Source: Cepaea nemoralis (taxonomy: Eukaryota; Mollusca; Gastropoda; Stylommatophora; Helicidae). From it: a DNA stretch of 64,000 bases. Location of the stretch: positions 134,001-198,000 of the forward strand of contig JACEFZ010027071.1 in the NCBI GenBank assembly GCA_014155875.1, written 5' to 3'. The translations under genes and the position numbers were made by a program. The notes beneath the pieces are model-generated. The model did no database searches. It was not told where the DNA came from and was given only the letters and a program-made list of their open reading frames with translations. Shown piece after piece: positions 11,990 to 21,529 of this stretch; the stretch's first letter is position 1; every line of letters begins with the position of its first letter.

Positions 11990-12712
11990 TCAAAGCTGTA
12001 ATGGCCGATCAAAACCCATTAAGTGCTTGTATACTTCAATACTAGTGAAGTCCTCTTCATGCACAAACAATGGCCGACCCCGAACTGTTAGCATCGCAAA
12101 CATGTTAGGTATATCAGGTACAGTGACATCTGCAGCTGTGAATGTAATTGCTTCCTTTCTGGCAAAGAAAGTCAGAATATTTGCGGTGAAGACCTTCGTG
12201 TCTGGGTTAAAATACAACTCCGTCACATACTTTTTGGCAATGAAATGAATTAAAATAGGATTCAAAAATACAAAGCAATTAATAGTTACAAAAATTGGCA
12301 GTGCTGCAACCAATGGCATGTTTTGATAGGTTATCAGCAAATATGGCTGGGCAAGCAGACCAATGGCACTTGTGCTAAGAGAGAAGATCTTCAATGCTCT
12401 AAGCCCTTTAGCAACACGCCCTTTGTACACAAGCTGTCCTATTGAGTTTTTCTGTGATGATGATGATGATGATGAATACAACCTGCTGATAGAGTGGTTG
12501 TTAGATCTGTCTGTTGCATTCAATAACTGCAAGATGTTTCCTCCATATGCAGACTGAGGCAGACATGACAAAGTCCTCTGTGGTGTTTTTCTGGGTGTAC
12601 CAAACAGGCCAGTAATATCAACATTACTGTATGTGCCAGCTAGACCACTAATCCGTCTGCTAAACAATGGGGTAGCCAAACCACGGCTGATTAACTTCAA
12701 TGTCACTGACAT
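11990..12712 (-). CDS. TMEM70: Transmembrane protein 70, mitochondrial
   Basis: This is a 240-residue protein starting at the first ATG of the frame. TMEM70 is an inner-mitochondrial-membrane factor that assists assembly of ATP synthase and complex I. Residues 1-75 are rich in Arg, Ser and Leu and poor in acidic residues, as in a mitochondrial transit peptide. A Ser run at 80-86 is encoded by a TCA/TCC trinucleotide tract. The family domain begins near GQLVYKG (92-98). Two hydrophobic segments follow (about 107-128 and 134-158), then HFIAKKYV (156-163) and the family signature KHLMGFD (229-235) close to the C-terminus. Length is close to the usual size of about 260 residues. The related TMEM186/TMEM223 proteins are possible alternatives, but KHLMGFD favours TMEM70. 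The ORF has no intron, whereas vertebrate TMEM70 is split, so a retrocopy is possible. I see no stops or frameshifts. Confidence 0.85.
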   Translation of the reverse strand: MSVTLKLISRGLATPLFSRRISGLAGTYSNVDITGLFGTPRKTPQRTLSCLPQSAYGGNILQLLNATDRSNNHSISRLYSSSSSSSQKNSIGQLVYKGRVAKGLRALKIFSLSTSAIGLLAQPYLLITYQNMPLVAALPIFVTINCFVFLNPILIHFIAKKYVTELYFNPDTKVFTANILTFFARKEAITFTAADVTVPDIPNMFAMLTVRGRPLFVHEEDFTSIEVYKHLMGFDRPLQL

Positions 12713-13480
12713 CTTGCTTGGAAAAAGTACACCTGGCAGTTAGAGCTGTTCTACAACTTGAAACCTGGCAAGATAAAGTTATAGTAGTATTTAGTACAAA
12801 ATCAAGACTAAATCTAAAAAACTGCAAGAAATCCTTCAAATACATAAATGTTAAATTTTCCTCTGAAATCTTTGTACTTTTAAACCATAAATATTTATAT
12901 GTAGAAATATGACAAACTGTCCATATATTGGTAGTGAATGATGTTTCAAACTGTAATAACTTTTCATATTTAAAGTGATAAAAACCATCGCAGTGCAAGC
13001 ATGATAAGAGGCTTCTGATCGTCAGAAGGGGTTCCCCCTTCCCGGAATGTTTTGGCCTGTTACCTTTTTGACACTCTCTGGGGATTGGTTCATTGGGGTT
13101 GCAAGGAGTTCGAAACATGCATCGAGACATTTGTTTTCTCCACTAGTCTCTGCTCCCAAGCAGCTCCTCCCTCAGGGAGAACATCATGCACCTGGTGCTT
13201 TGTGCCCTTGCACATATTCTAGCACCTTTAGCCGTGAGAAGCCGGCTTCTTTCTCGACTGTTCACCTCTGTCATTGTCTCCATGTCGGCTGTTTGCTATA
13301 CATCAGTACACGTCATTGCTACCATGTTTCCTTCTTCGTACCCCGTTCATGGCTCATAGAGCTGCACTCCTGCTCGTCTCTAGGAAGCCAACTCTTCCTC
13401 TGGGCTACTTGATTGTGGGTTTAGGCTTCCCAATCCTCACCCCGTCTCTGCTGTCGAGTATTGCCTTCTTCAAGGAACTA
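12713..13480. other. Upstream region of TMEM70, no other gene
   Basis: It should hold the TMEM70 promoter. I see no clear TATA box or additional coding exon. A segment around 13,015-13,060 shares short strings (GATCGTCAGAA, CCGGAATGTTTTGGCC) with 15,530-15,575, so part of it is repeat-derived. Overlapping open frames at 13,047-13,486 have no recognisable domain. Confidence 0.4.
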
Positions 13481-13483
13481 CAT

Positions 13484-13745
13484 TAGCGCAGTGGCTAGCA
13501 TGCTTGCCTGCCAGCACAGTGGTCATGTAATCAAATCCCCATCGACCAGGGGATATTTTCCCCTCTTCTAATTGACCTGGGCTCCTCAGTCATTCCTAGC
13601 ATAAAATGGGCACCAGGAAATATTGTATAAAGTAAAGATGTCTGGTGTCATACTAACATCACTCATTAAGTGTTGATTGGTCTATAAAAATACGTGAATA
13701 GCACCATGTAGCCTAAAGGGAAGGGAAAAGGGTCCTTTACTTTTG
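13484..13745 (+). mobile_element. tRNA-like SINE, second family (S2)
   Basis: The head TTAGCGCAGTGGCTAGCATG resembles a tRNA A-box region, followed by AATCAAATCCCCATCGACC at the expected B-box spacing. The body includes AAAATGGGCACCAGGAA, which is similar in the element at 43,190-43,450. It ends with a purine-rich tract near GGGAAGGGAAAAGGG. Confidence 0.6.
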
Positions 13746-14635
13746 ACTTACTTATGATGTACGGAGTAGGCCTCAAGGCATGGAAAAAAGGTCCTTCATT
13801 TACTCTTTACTGCCTTCCTCCTATAAAGAAAATTAATTTTTCTTCTATCTTCTATTGTTGAGTTCAGCTAAACAGAGTAAAGAACTGACTTCTATATTTA
13901 CTGTTTTTGACAGAGCTCTCCAGGGTGGGAGAGACATTTTATAATTCACAAAAGTGATTAATATCTTTTTCAACCTCATTAATATAATACATTTTAAATT
14001 GCAGTTTCGTTATATAGTTAATTGAGTTCAATGTTCCTACAATGTTCTTAATCTGGAGGTCAGGTAGCATCTATCTCTTATAAACTCTTGTTAATAAGAT
14101 TGATTGCCACAACATTTCTTTCAGATGTCAAAAATTATGAAAAACAAAATTATGATGGACAAAACTGGCTAATGAAATCTAATGGTACCTAATGCAAGTC
14201 TCTACATCAAATATAAGTGGAGAAATAAATATGTTAGTGAATTAAATCTGCATGAAGGACCATTACACACACAAAATGTAGGGTAAAATATATCATATAT
14301 ATCCCAGCTTGCAAAGCTGTGACAGAGTTCCATTGTTAAGGCACATGTACTGCACTGATCATAACCACATGAATTATGATTGCTTAAACATTACTGTAAT
14401 AACTTATTGATTAAGTCACTGTAATTACTTATCAACTGTACATATTTGGTGCCAAGACATATGTAAAAACAGAATTGGATGCAGAATTAACCAAATTATA
14501 ATAAGCTTGTATAAAAGTGGATTATTAAGGTAAGTGACTTCATTTCTTTTGACACTAATATAACCTATTACTGATCCCCATTAGTTTAGGCCATTGCATC
14601 TCTGCTAATTTTCTTGATAAAATGAAGAGACAGAA
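13746..14635. other. AT-rich DNA, nothing recognised
   Basis: No open frame of note, no tandem array and no recognisable element. Confidence 0.4.
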
Positions 14636-14639
14636 AATA

Positions 14640-14945
14640 TATAGTAAGAGATGGGCCAGGTAACATGCGGGCTCATGAAGAGAACTGGACAGATGCCAGT
14701 GAATTAAGCCAATGCTGGATCAGATGTGTTGAGAAAGCCAAAGAATAGTGTGGCTAGAGGGGTCTTTGTCGAGAATCTGCAGGGCAAAAGAGGTGAAGGA
14801 AGACCTGGGGACACATGGAGAAGGGATGGTGGAGACAGATGAATGATGTGGGGAGGACATGGGCCAAATTGCAAGTTACATAGTTAATGACAGGACGGCT
14901 TGGAGTGAGTTGGTTGACAGACTATGCCTGAATGGAGAGTGAAGG
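14640..14945 (+). mobile_element. Probable LINE ORF2 extreme C-terminus
   Basis: Purine-rich sequence whose broken frames contain WRRDGGDR-like and DRTAW-like strings, reminiscent of the last part of LINE ORF2 proteins. No complete motif survives. Confidence 0.35.
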
Positions 14946-15354
14946 GTGAAACAAGAATACCGCTTGTATTAGTATCAAAGTAAATGAATTCCTTAATACA
15001 ACTTTTATGCAAGCATATTACAGAATGGGTTACTTCTATATTCAATTCAACATTTACATACATCTTTTACTGCAAGCAGACAGAAACAGTTGGTAAGTTC
15101 TTGTGATAATGATTAAAATCAATGCCTACAATATGCACACATGAGTACATTTGTAGCTTGTGTCTTCCAGTTATGTCCATGATACACATGGATGTTGTCA
15201 AAACGTACATATACAATATGGTATCCAGTTTTGCTGCATGTATCCTTGTGTTTAAAGAGATAATAATCCCCCCCCCCCCCCTCCTTTTTCCCCCAATAAA
15301 ATCCAGTAATATTTTATGATGACTTAAATGTGGTAGCATTGAATTACATCTTGT

Positions 15355-15492
15355 AAATGTGAGTCAGTCGCTCAGAAAGCAATGGCAAACTACTAAGAGT
15401 AATCTTGCCAAGAACATCAACAGCAGCTGAAAAATGCTGGTGTTGACTGCAACGTCCTGTATGGGATATGCAACTCCAAAAAAAAATAAGTG
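15355..15492 (+). mobile_element. tRNA-derived SINE, family S1, 5'-truncated
   Basis: Only the core (AGAAAGCAATGGCAAACTAC) and tail (TGCTGGTGTTGACTGCAACG, CCTGTATGGGATATGC, then an A-run) are present; the tRNA head is missing. Confidence 0.75.
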
Positions 15493-16539
15493 GTAAAAAC
15501 TCTGCCAGGGAGCAAGCTTGACAGGATGACTCTGATCATCAGAATATGTCCCCCATCGCCGAATGTTTCGGCCCCTTTACCCTCTTGCTATCACTATGAA
15601 GAAGAATGTTTTCAATGTTAGAGTGGGTTCGCCTGATGGTGAGGGACAATGTTTATAGGGAAATCTAATCCACATACAAAAATTAGTCCAGTGCACTAGA
15701 AGTAGTAGCATGTGAATGGAGTATGCATGAGTTAAAAGCAAGCGAGCTCAAAAAAAAAAACAGTAATACTTGTTGAAACAATTAGAGAAGTGTGATTATC
15801 TACAAGCAGTTGTCCCAGAGTACAGGACATTGGGTTGACAATGAAATCCCTAAAACCTGTGGAGTAAACATCAACCTAGACCTTATCCACTATAGTCCCA
15901 TCCTCATCCAGTCCATTAATTTTAAAGCTGTGTTGTATCATGACCTGGTTACACATTAACAGTTGTCAGTTGTAGTAAGTAGTAATGCCTCTCCGTAAAT
16001 ATAAAGTTCCAGTAAGAGTCTTGTACAATCTGCTAGTTTCCGAGCTTGGAGTGAGGTACGAGGACTCTGCAACATTCCCATGGTGATGGTAATTTGCACC
16101 ATTTTGATAACGGGTTGGGGGAAAGGTCCTAGAGACTAGAACTACTAGATGATTAGATGAAAGCCATTTTCAGGGCTTAGGCGATCTGAACATGAATGCA
16201 TCGACTTGGGATTTAAAACTCTTTTACGAAGATCCATGAACCAACCAGCATACAATCTCTAGCGTGTTCCATCGTGCCATTACCCGAAGTAAAAACAAAA
16301 ATCATGTACGGTGTCATCCCGCCAATAAAAACCGTGTCCTGGAAGTCGCTATCTAAGTATTACCATGCATTCTTTCGACGTCATTCATTCATTCATTTCA
16401 TCACGTGGCAACAACATACGTCATCTGGGGTTTTCCAGGAAAGGTTAGCCTAGTATTCCGTGCACGGCGATTGGTTTAAATTATCATGACCTTTTAAATA
16501 AACATAATTATTTGACACTCCTGTGTGTTGCCGGGGCCC
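15493..16539. other. No supported gene
   Basis: Mixed low-complexity and unassigned sequence. A string shared with 13,015-13,060 suggests old repeats. Nothing else is supported. Confidence 0.35.
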
Positions 16540-17120
16540 ATAAGGGAAGCAAAGAATAACAACACTGTATCCTACCACGCATGTCGTAAGAGGCGACTAA
16601 GGAGGCTATGGTTCCGTCGCCCTGCTACTGAGTGAGTGCGTGGCGCGACTCTGTGAGCTGTGAGTTTCGTGTGAAATGCTTTTGAATCTGCCTGAGGTTT
16701 TTTTTGGAACGTGACTGCATGTTCGGAGCGATGGCAGCTGGCTATGTCCCAGAGTTGACCGGTTTTTGCCTTATGCAGAAATGCGTGGCTGCTGGGCTTC
16801 TGGTTGACTGCCACTGCCATCTACGATGAACTGTATTTTCGTGGACTGTGAGGGTGAACATCTAGGAAACATCCAGATGGGAAAATGACTGCTGATTCCA
16901 TCAGAGATAAACTGGATGTTTCGTGGGGGACTATTGTGTTGACATTCTGGCGGCGGCATTATGCACAGTGTATCTGTGCGGGCTGTTGTTTGTCGAGACT
17001 CCTGTCTTTTCCACTTTTCACATTGGGCAGTGGGGAGCGTTTTATGTGATATTCACTGGCACAGGAACGGAGCATAATGGGGACAACCCATTGCTGTGAA
17101 GTTGGAACCGTGACTAACTA
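16540..17120 (+). repeat. Unclassified interspersed repeat with a TAAC tail
   Basis: It begins near TATCCTACCACGCATGTCGT, GAGGCGACTAAGG, a motif found again in altered form at about 45,990-46,040. It ends in ACTAACTAACTAATTA, a tetranucleotide tail like those of the LINE 3' ends nearby. No reverse-transcriptase motif is visible. Confidence 0.45.
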
Positions 17121-17753
17121 ACTAATTATTTGACAAAAAGTAAGTACTTTTATATTTTAAAGCTTGTTTTCTTAATTTTTTAATACTTTTAGATGGATAT
17201 TTGAATTATGCACCCATTTTTACATATATTTAGAGAGTTTCATTGCTTAAATAGCTTGAAATGTCGTTTAAAAAAAAATCTTTGTCAATGAAACTCCAAG
17301 ATGGCGCCTGCCAGTCTGAACACTGTTTAACGCTCAAACATGCAATTAAAACTACTAAAGTTAAAAATAATACAAGTTTAAAGATTATTAATAATTTATT
17401 TGTATACTTGTACTATTTTTTATCATTTAACATGACGGATCATATGGATGAAGTCGGATTTAATATCCGTCAGCGGCCAGTCTAAGACAACCATATTGGC
17501 CGGAAGTGGCAATAACAATGGACGCGATTTTCCAGTCTCAAAGTATGAATAGTAATGGTGAAATCTGTATCGAGATTTTGACACTCAGATGTAAATATCT
17601 CCGCTCATAATTGACATCCAAGCATAATTGGGGTACCATTAGATTTTGAATTTCAATGCCTATCTATCTGTCGTGGTCTCATTAGTAAATACTCAAATTT
17701 TAAATCATGATGGGGCTCGCTACACAAATATTATACAATTATACAATTATATT
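17121..17753. other. Unassigned sequence with a cluster of promoter-like motifs
   Basis: CAAGATGGCGCC near 17,298 resembles a YY1 site. CCATATTGGC at about 17,492 fits a CArG box, and CCGGAAGTGG at about 17,500 an ETS site. The 74-codon frame across them has no recognisable domain. CCATATTGGCCGG also occurs near 4,787, so repeat origin is possible. Confidence 0.3.
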
Positions 17754-17761
17754 AATACAAA

Positions 17762-17913
17762 GGCACTCTTCCGATTGACAGGTCTAAATAGTTCCGCAGT
17801 GAATAAGTTAGGGTTAAGGGTTAGGGTCAGTGTTAGTTTAACACTAACCCTAACCCTTAACCCCTGACTTATTCACTGCGGAACTATTTAGACCCGTCAA
17901 TCGGAAGAGTGCC
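17762..17913. mobile_element. Fold-back MITE with telomere-like core and 8-bp TSD
   Basis: The element is a near-perfect inverted repeat about 152 bp long. Arms start GGCACTCTTCCGATTGAC and run to the centre through CCGCAGTGAATAAG. The inner arms carry GTTAGGGTTAAGGGTTAGGG and its complement. It is flanked by identical 8-bp direct repeats AATACAAA at 17,754-17,761 and 17,914-17,921, as expected for an insertion. An 8-bp duplication is typical of hAT-type elements, but the termini do not clearly match hAT ends. Confidence 0.8.
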
Positions 17914-18010
17914 AATACAAATATTAATTGAAATAATTTCAGCAGATTACTTATGAGAGATGATCTCTCATCAGTAATCTGCTGAAATTATTTCAATTAA
18001 TATTTGTATT
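17914..18010. repeat. Second inverted repeat abutting the MITE
   Basis: Arms of about 47 bases (AATACAAATATTAATTGAAA and complement) meet almost without a loop at GAGAGATGATCTCTC. The first 8 bases are the right-hand target duplication of the neighbouring MITE, so the MITE inserted at the outer edge of this palindrome. Confidence 0.8.
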
Positions 18011-18049
18011 TGTGTTTTGTTTAATTTACTTTATCTAATTTTTGTACGC

Positions 18050-18310
18050 CGGTCTCCATGGCAAAAGCATTACTGACGCGGTTCGTAATTCCGATTACCT
18101 GCGTTCGAAACACAGCTGCAACAGATTTGGCAGCAGACCCGGACCGTGTGGCAGTGGCGCTCGGTTTTAATTAAATTACCCTGTTGGTATGGGAGCCGGT
18201 CGTTAAGAAAGCAATGGCAAACTACTGAACGTGAACTTGCCAAGACATCAACAACAGCAGTAAAGTGCTGGTGTTTGCAGCGATGCCCTGTAAATATTAT
18301 AAGATAGGAA
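18050..18310 (+). mobile_element. tRNA-derived SINE, family S1, near full length
   Basis: This is the clearest copy. The head is GCCGGTCTCCATGGCAAAAG with B-box CGTTCGAAAC, followed by the shared CACAGCTGCAACAG and TTTGGCAGCAGACC. The core AAGCAATGGCAAACTACTGA and tail CTGGTGTTTGCAGCGATG with CCTGTAAATATT complete it. A G12 run follows near 18,314. Confidence 0.85.
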
Positions 18311-18539
18311 ATGGGGGGGGGGGGGACTTTAATAATTAATTTTTATTTGAGTCATAGAGAATAGAGATACGAATGATACATTGTTGCTTGCTTGCTTGCG
18401 TTCGTTGGCTTGAGCTCCAACGCGAAGTCCTGTATGTCGGATGAAGGCATCCTGTTGTCCAACATCAGCAGTGTGATGTCATACCGGACTGAGGTTTGCG
18501 TGAGTATGAAACTATGATTAGTATATGATAGTATATCCG

Positions 18540-18895
18540 TTGTCCCTTGTCTGGCTTATTGGTGTTGCAGATTGGTGGTTCCTCGCCGTACAGGCAGACA
18601 CTCTCCGACTTCGGAGGAATCGGCGATCCTATTGACTTAGCCAGGACCCCGAAGGGACGTGTTGCCCAGGACGCTCGACGAGGACGCGTCAATAGGTCTT
18701 GGCCAGTATATAACCCGGCCCTGGTGCCTTGGAAACACCTCTGCTCCCAGTGATACATTGTGATCGGACTGATTGTCATTGAATGAATGCACTTGACTTT
18801 AGTTACTATCAACCAGAAGAAACAAACTAAATCAAATTACGTCTGCTTTGCTTTACCTTATAAGTCTACAAATATTGGAGACAAGAATGTTGCTT
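18540..18895 (+). mobile_element. Possible solo LTR
   Basis: A GC-rich block is followed by GTATATAACCC at 18,706 (TATA-like). It ends in a stretch containing ATTGGAGACAAGAATG, reminiscent of the primer-binding region after many gypsy-type LTRs. No second copy lies in the window and I cannot define both ends, so this is tentative. Confidence 0.3.
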
Positions 18896-19251
18896 GCTAA
18901 CACTTGTAAACAGTAAACACGAAACTTAAGGTCATCACACACGATGCGTCAGAATGCACTTACAACTGCAATGTCTACAGAGTTCTTCTGTGTTGGAAAA
19001 CGGTAAATGTTGAAATCAAAACTGTCATCATCATCATCGTGTGACCTGTCAATTGACGTATGCGCGCATGGCTCGCCACAAATATCGACCTGTCCGTGGT
19101 GTTCTTTGTCAACTCTGCTGATGATATTTCTAATTGAAACTGTGTCACTCTTTCCAGTATCCTTTCTTTCGGTCTGCCTCTTTTCCCACTGGTTATTTTT
19201 TTTCAGTCGTCACTACCAATGCCTCTCTTCTCATTATATGGTTACGCTTTA

Positions 19252-19323
<72 letters not shown>
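19252..19323 (+). repeat. (ATC)n microsatellite
   Basis: An almost perfect trinucleotide tract of about 24 units. It produces artefactual Ser-, His- and Ile-run open frames in the three forward frames. Confidence 0.95.
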
Positions 19324-19359
19324 TTCCACTTCTGCCGTCAAGCGCCGTGGGGAGGAATA

Positions 19360-20335
19360 ATTTGCATTCCAGCGCCCGGTGGACGGCACTGGATAGTGTC
19401 ATTCCGTGTGGTTGTACAATGTCTCTGATGTCGTCAATCCATTTTCTTCTTGGACGTTCTCGTGGTCTCGTCGCATATGATCTTTGATGTAAGGCCAGTG
19501 ATGGTGGTAGTTACTGATGTTGCATTCTAACGACATGGCCAAACCACTTGATCTTCTGTCTGTCAATAAATGTGGCACAAGGTGTTGATCCCACAGTCTG
19601 TCTGATCGTAACATTTCTTACTCGGTCTCGGATTGTTAAGTTGGCAGCTCTCCTCAGGCATCTCATTTCGCAGGTGTTGATTTTGCGAAGGTGTCATTTG
19701 GATAAAGTCCAGGTTTGAGATTGGTAGCATAGGGTTGGTGTGAATATGCTGTTTATTATCTGTCGTTTTGCGGACATGGGTATGTTTGGATGTTTCAGTA
19801 AGGGTGACAGTTGATATGTAAGTGCACTAGCTTTTTGGCATCTGATTTCAATTTCTCTGTCCAATCTGCCATCTTCTGTGATCATACTTCCAAATTTGAA
19901 TTCTTTAACTTGTTTCAGCGTTGTGTTATTTATATGTATACTTAGTGGGCCTGGCGATCTGCTAACTTGCATTACTTCGGTTTTGGCTGCATTTATACTC
20001 ATATTGTATCTGCTGCAGGTTGAACTCAGATTTTTTTTTTTTTTTTTTTTTGCATATCCTTTACAGGACTTAGCTGTCAACACCAGCATCTTTCAGCTGT
20101 ATGTTGATCTCTTGGCAAGATTACGCTCAGTAGTTTGCCATTGCTTTCTGAGCGGCCGGCTCAGTATCCCGCAAGTCACGAGCGGGGGTCGAACCGCCTC
20201 AGCTCTCGCTCCGCTACGAGACTCGTTTTGTAGTCTGCCCTCATCGCTGTAAAACAGGCACTGATCGTCTGCAAATAGAAGTTCATGTATTCCCTGTATA
20301 ATGTCATTAATATCTAATAATAATATCTCTAATTC
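19360..20335 (-). mobile_element. LINE ORF2 fragment (FADDQ type) split by a SINE
   Basis: Upstream of the SINE, the minus strand near 20,240-20,330 encodes LLFADDQ, the catalytic reverse-transcriptase motif. Downstream of it, the frame resumes with YNMSINAAKTEVMQVS, LKQVKEFKFGSMITEDGR, REIEIRCQKASALT and FTPTLCYQSQTWTLSK. This is the same clade as the LINE at 23,445-25,115. Later frames near 19,400-19,615 belong to its C-terminus. The insertion and stops make it non-functional. Confidence 0.8.
20028..20238 (-). mobile_element. tRNA-derived SINE, family S1, inserted in a LINE
   Basis: The T-run at 20,030-20,051, then GCATATCCTTTACAGGACTT and the S1 core, are the complement of an S1 element. 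It lies just after the FADDQ codons of the host LINE. The head region at 20,160-20,230 is diverged. Confidence 0.8.
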
Positions 20336-20493
20336 TCTTCTTCGAGCGTTTTATTTTAGGTCTCCCTCTATTTTATTTTCCTGCGGGTGTCATAGAAAAG
20401 ATAATAGACAGAAAGAAAGACAGTCAAAAAGAATGAAAGACAGGAGGAAAAAATTAAAGAAAACAACACCAGCATGCAATACATATTGTAAAG

Positions 20494-20497
20494 AAAG

Positions 20498-20549
<52 letters not shown>

Positions 20550-20586
20550 AGTTAGTTTAGTTAGTTAGTCAGTCAGTCAGTCAGTC
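20494..20586 (+). repeat. (TTAG)n microsatellite grading into (TCAG)n
   Basis: About 18 units of TTAG with two small phase shifts, then five TCAG units. It lies between LINE debris and may mark a former LINE tail. Confidence 0.9.
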
Positions 20587-20709
20587 GACAGATAATCTCA
20601 TTGCGCATCGAAACATTCAGTCCATAAGTGCCCAGATCCCCTCCTCAGTAAATCCCGCAGCGTATAGCAACTAACGACACCAGTTCTGTGTTGGTTTATT
20701 AATCTTCTT

Positions 20710-21172
20710 TGGCTTCCCGCGTAGTGTTCTTGTTTGGCCACACCTCTTTTTATAGACAGTGGACTGAGTCGCTGCGGAAGTCTGTTGTCCGTAAAGTCAC
20801 CTTCATCTTCGTCCCGGGACATGTGGGAGTCGAGGGAAATGAACGAGCTGATAAACTGGCTGGCTCTGCACCCCCTGCAGATGGCCAGCCCATGGATCGT
20901 GCCGATGTTATCAACGTCCTTAAAGATATGTCGAGAACAAAGGATTGTGACGTCAGTGAAGCCACATCGCTGTCCAGGATGAAAGACTTGGGAGTAAGAG
21001 TTGGCATTGCCAGACACGAGAGGTACATCGGGAAAACGAGGTGCCTCGTCAACCAACACAGAACTGGCACTCTTAATTAGCCACCGAACGCTGATGCATA
21101 TGCTGGGGAGAGGATCTGAGCACCTAAGGACCTGTCCGGTGTGCAATGAAGATACCCCAACTGATAACTGAT
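20710..21172 (+). mobile_element. LINE RNase H fragment and 3' end
   Basis: The frame contains FVPGHVGVEGNERADKLAG, the characteristic RNase H C-terminal motif of LINE ORF2 proteins. SLSRMKDLGVRVGIARHER and LVNQHRTGTLN follow. The frame ends early at 21,080, though the next segment still resembles the family end (a related copy at 26,027-26,266 reads CPECNEDTP). The element ends in a GATC/AATC tail shared with the opposing LINE. Confidence 0.8.
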
Positions 21173-21196
21173 CAATCAATCAATCAATCAATCAGG
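21168..21196. repeat. (ATCA)n tract shared by two opposed LINE tails
   Basis: Tetranucleotide tract joining the 3' end of the plus-strand LINE on its left and the 3' end of the minus-strand LINE on its right. Confidence 0.8.
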
Positions 21197-21500
21197 TGCC
21201 GTCTCCGCAATGAAGGTTGGCTGCAATGGATCTCCAACATTGTCTGTCTCTCGCCTTGACTATACATTCTGTCAGGCTGATGTTCGTCCATCTCTTGATG
21301 TTATCCTCCCACTTGTATCGTTGTCTACCTCTTGCTCGCTTGCCCTCAACCTTGCCTTCCAGTATGGTTTTTATAAGAGTATCATGTCTTTTAACGTGGC
21401 CAAAATATTTCACTTGTCTCCTCTTTATTTCTTTCATCAACTCTCTCTTCATTCCCAGTTTTTTTTCTAAGACCTCTGCATTTGATTGTTTTTGTTTCCA
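21192..21500 (-). mobile_element. LINE ORF2 C-terminus (RTE-like)
   Basis: The 86-codon frame reads KEIKRRQVKYFGHVKRHD, GKRARGRQRYKWEDNIKRW and ends WRSIAANLHCGDGT, a typical ORF2 C-terminus. The stop is followed directly by the GATT-type tail. It is truncated upstream near 21,500, where it joins debris of a different LINE. Confidence 0.8.
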
Positions 21501-21529
21501 TGAAATAAGACCTGCATTTTCTGTCTAGT

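Noticed and set aside
12660..13130. 156-codon minus-strand frame upstream of TMEM70
   Set aside because: It overlaps the TMEM70 start in another frame and has no recognisable motif.
17805..17868. True telomere or chromosome end
   Set aside because: Only a few TTAGGG-like units are present, arranged as inverted arms within a short element with a target duplication.
18050..18120. Functional tRNA gene
   Set aside because: The A- and B-box-like strings belong to a SINE head; no cloverleaf with a proper anticodon arm and acceptor stem could be drawn.
19007..19487. Open frames with long Ser, His or Ile runs
   Set aside because: They are the three frames of an (ATC)n microsatellite; flanking sequence is LINE debris.
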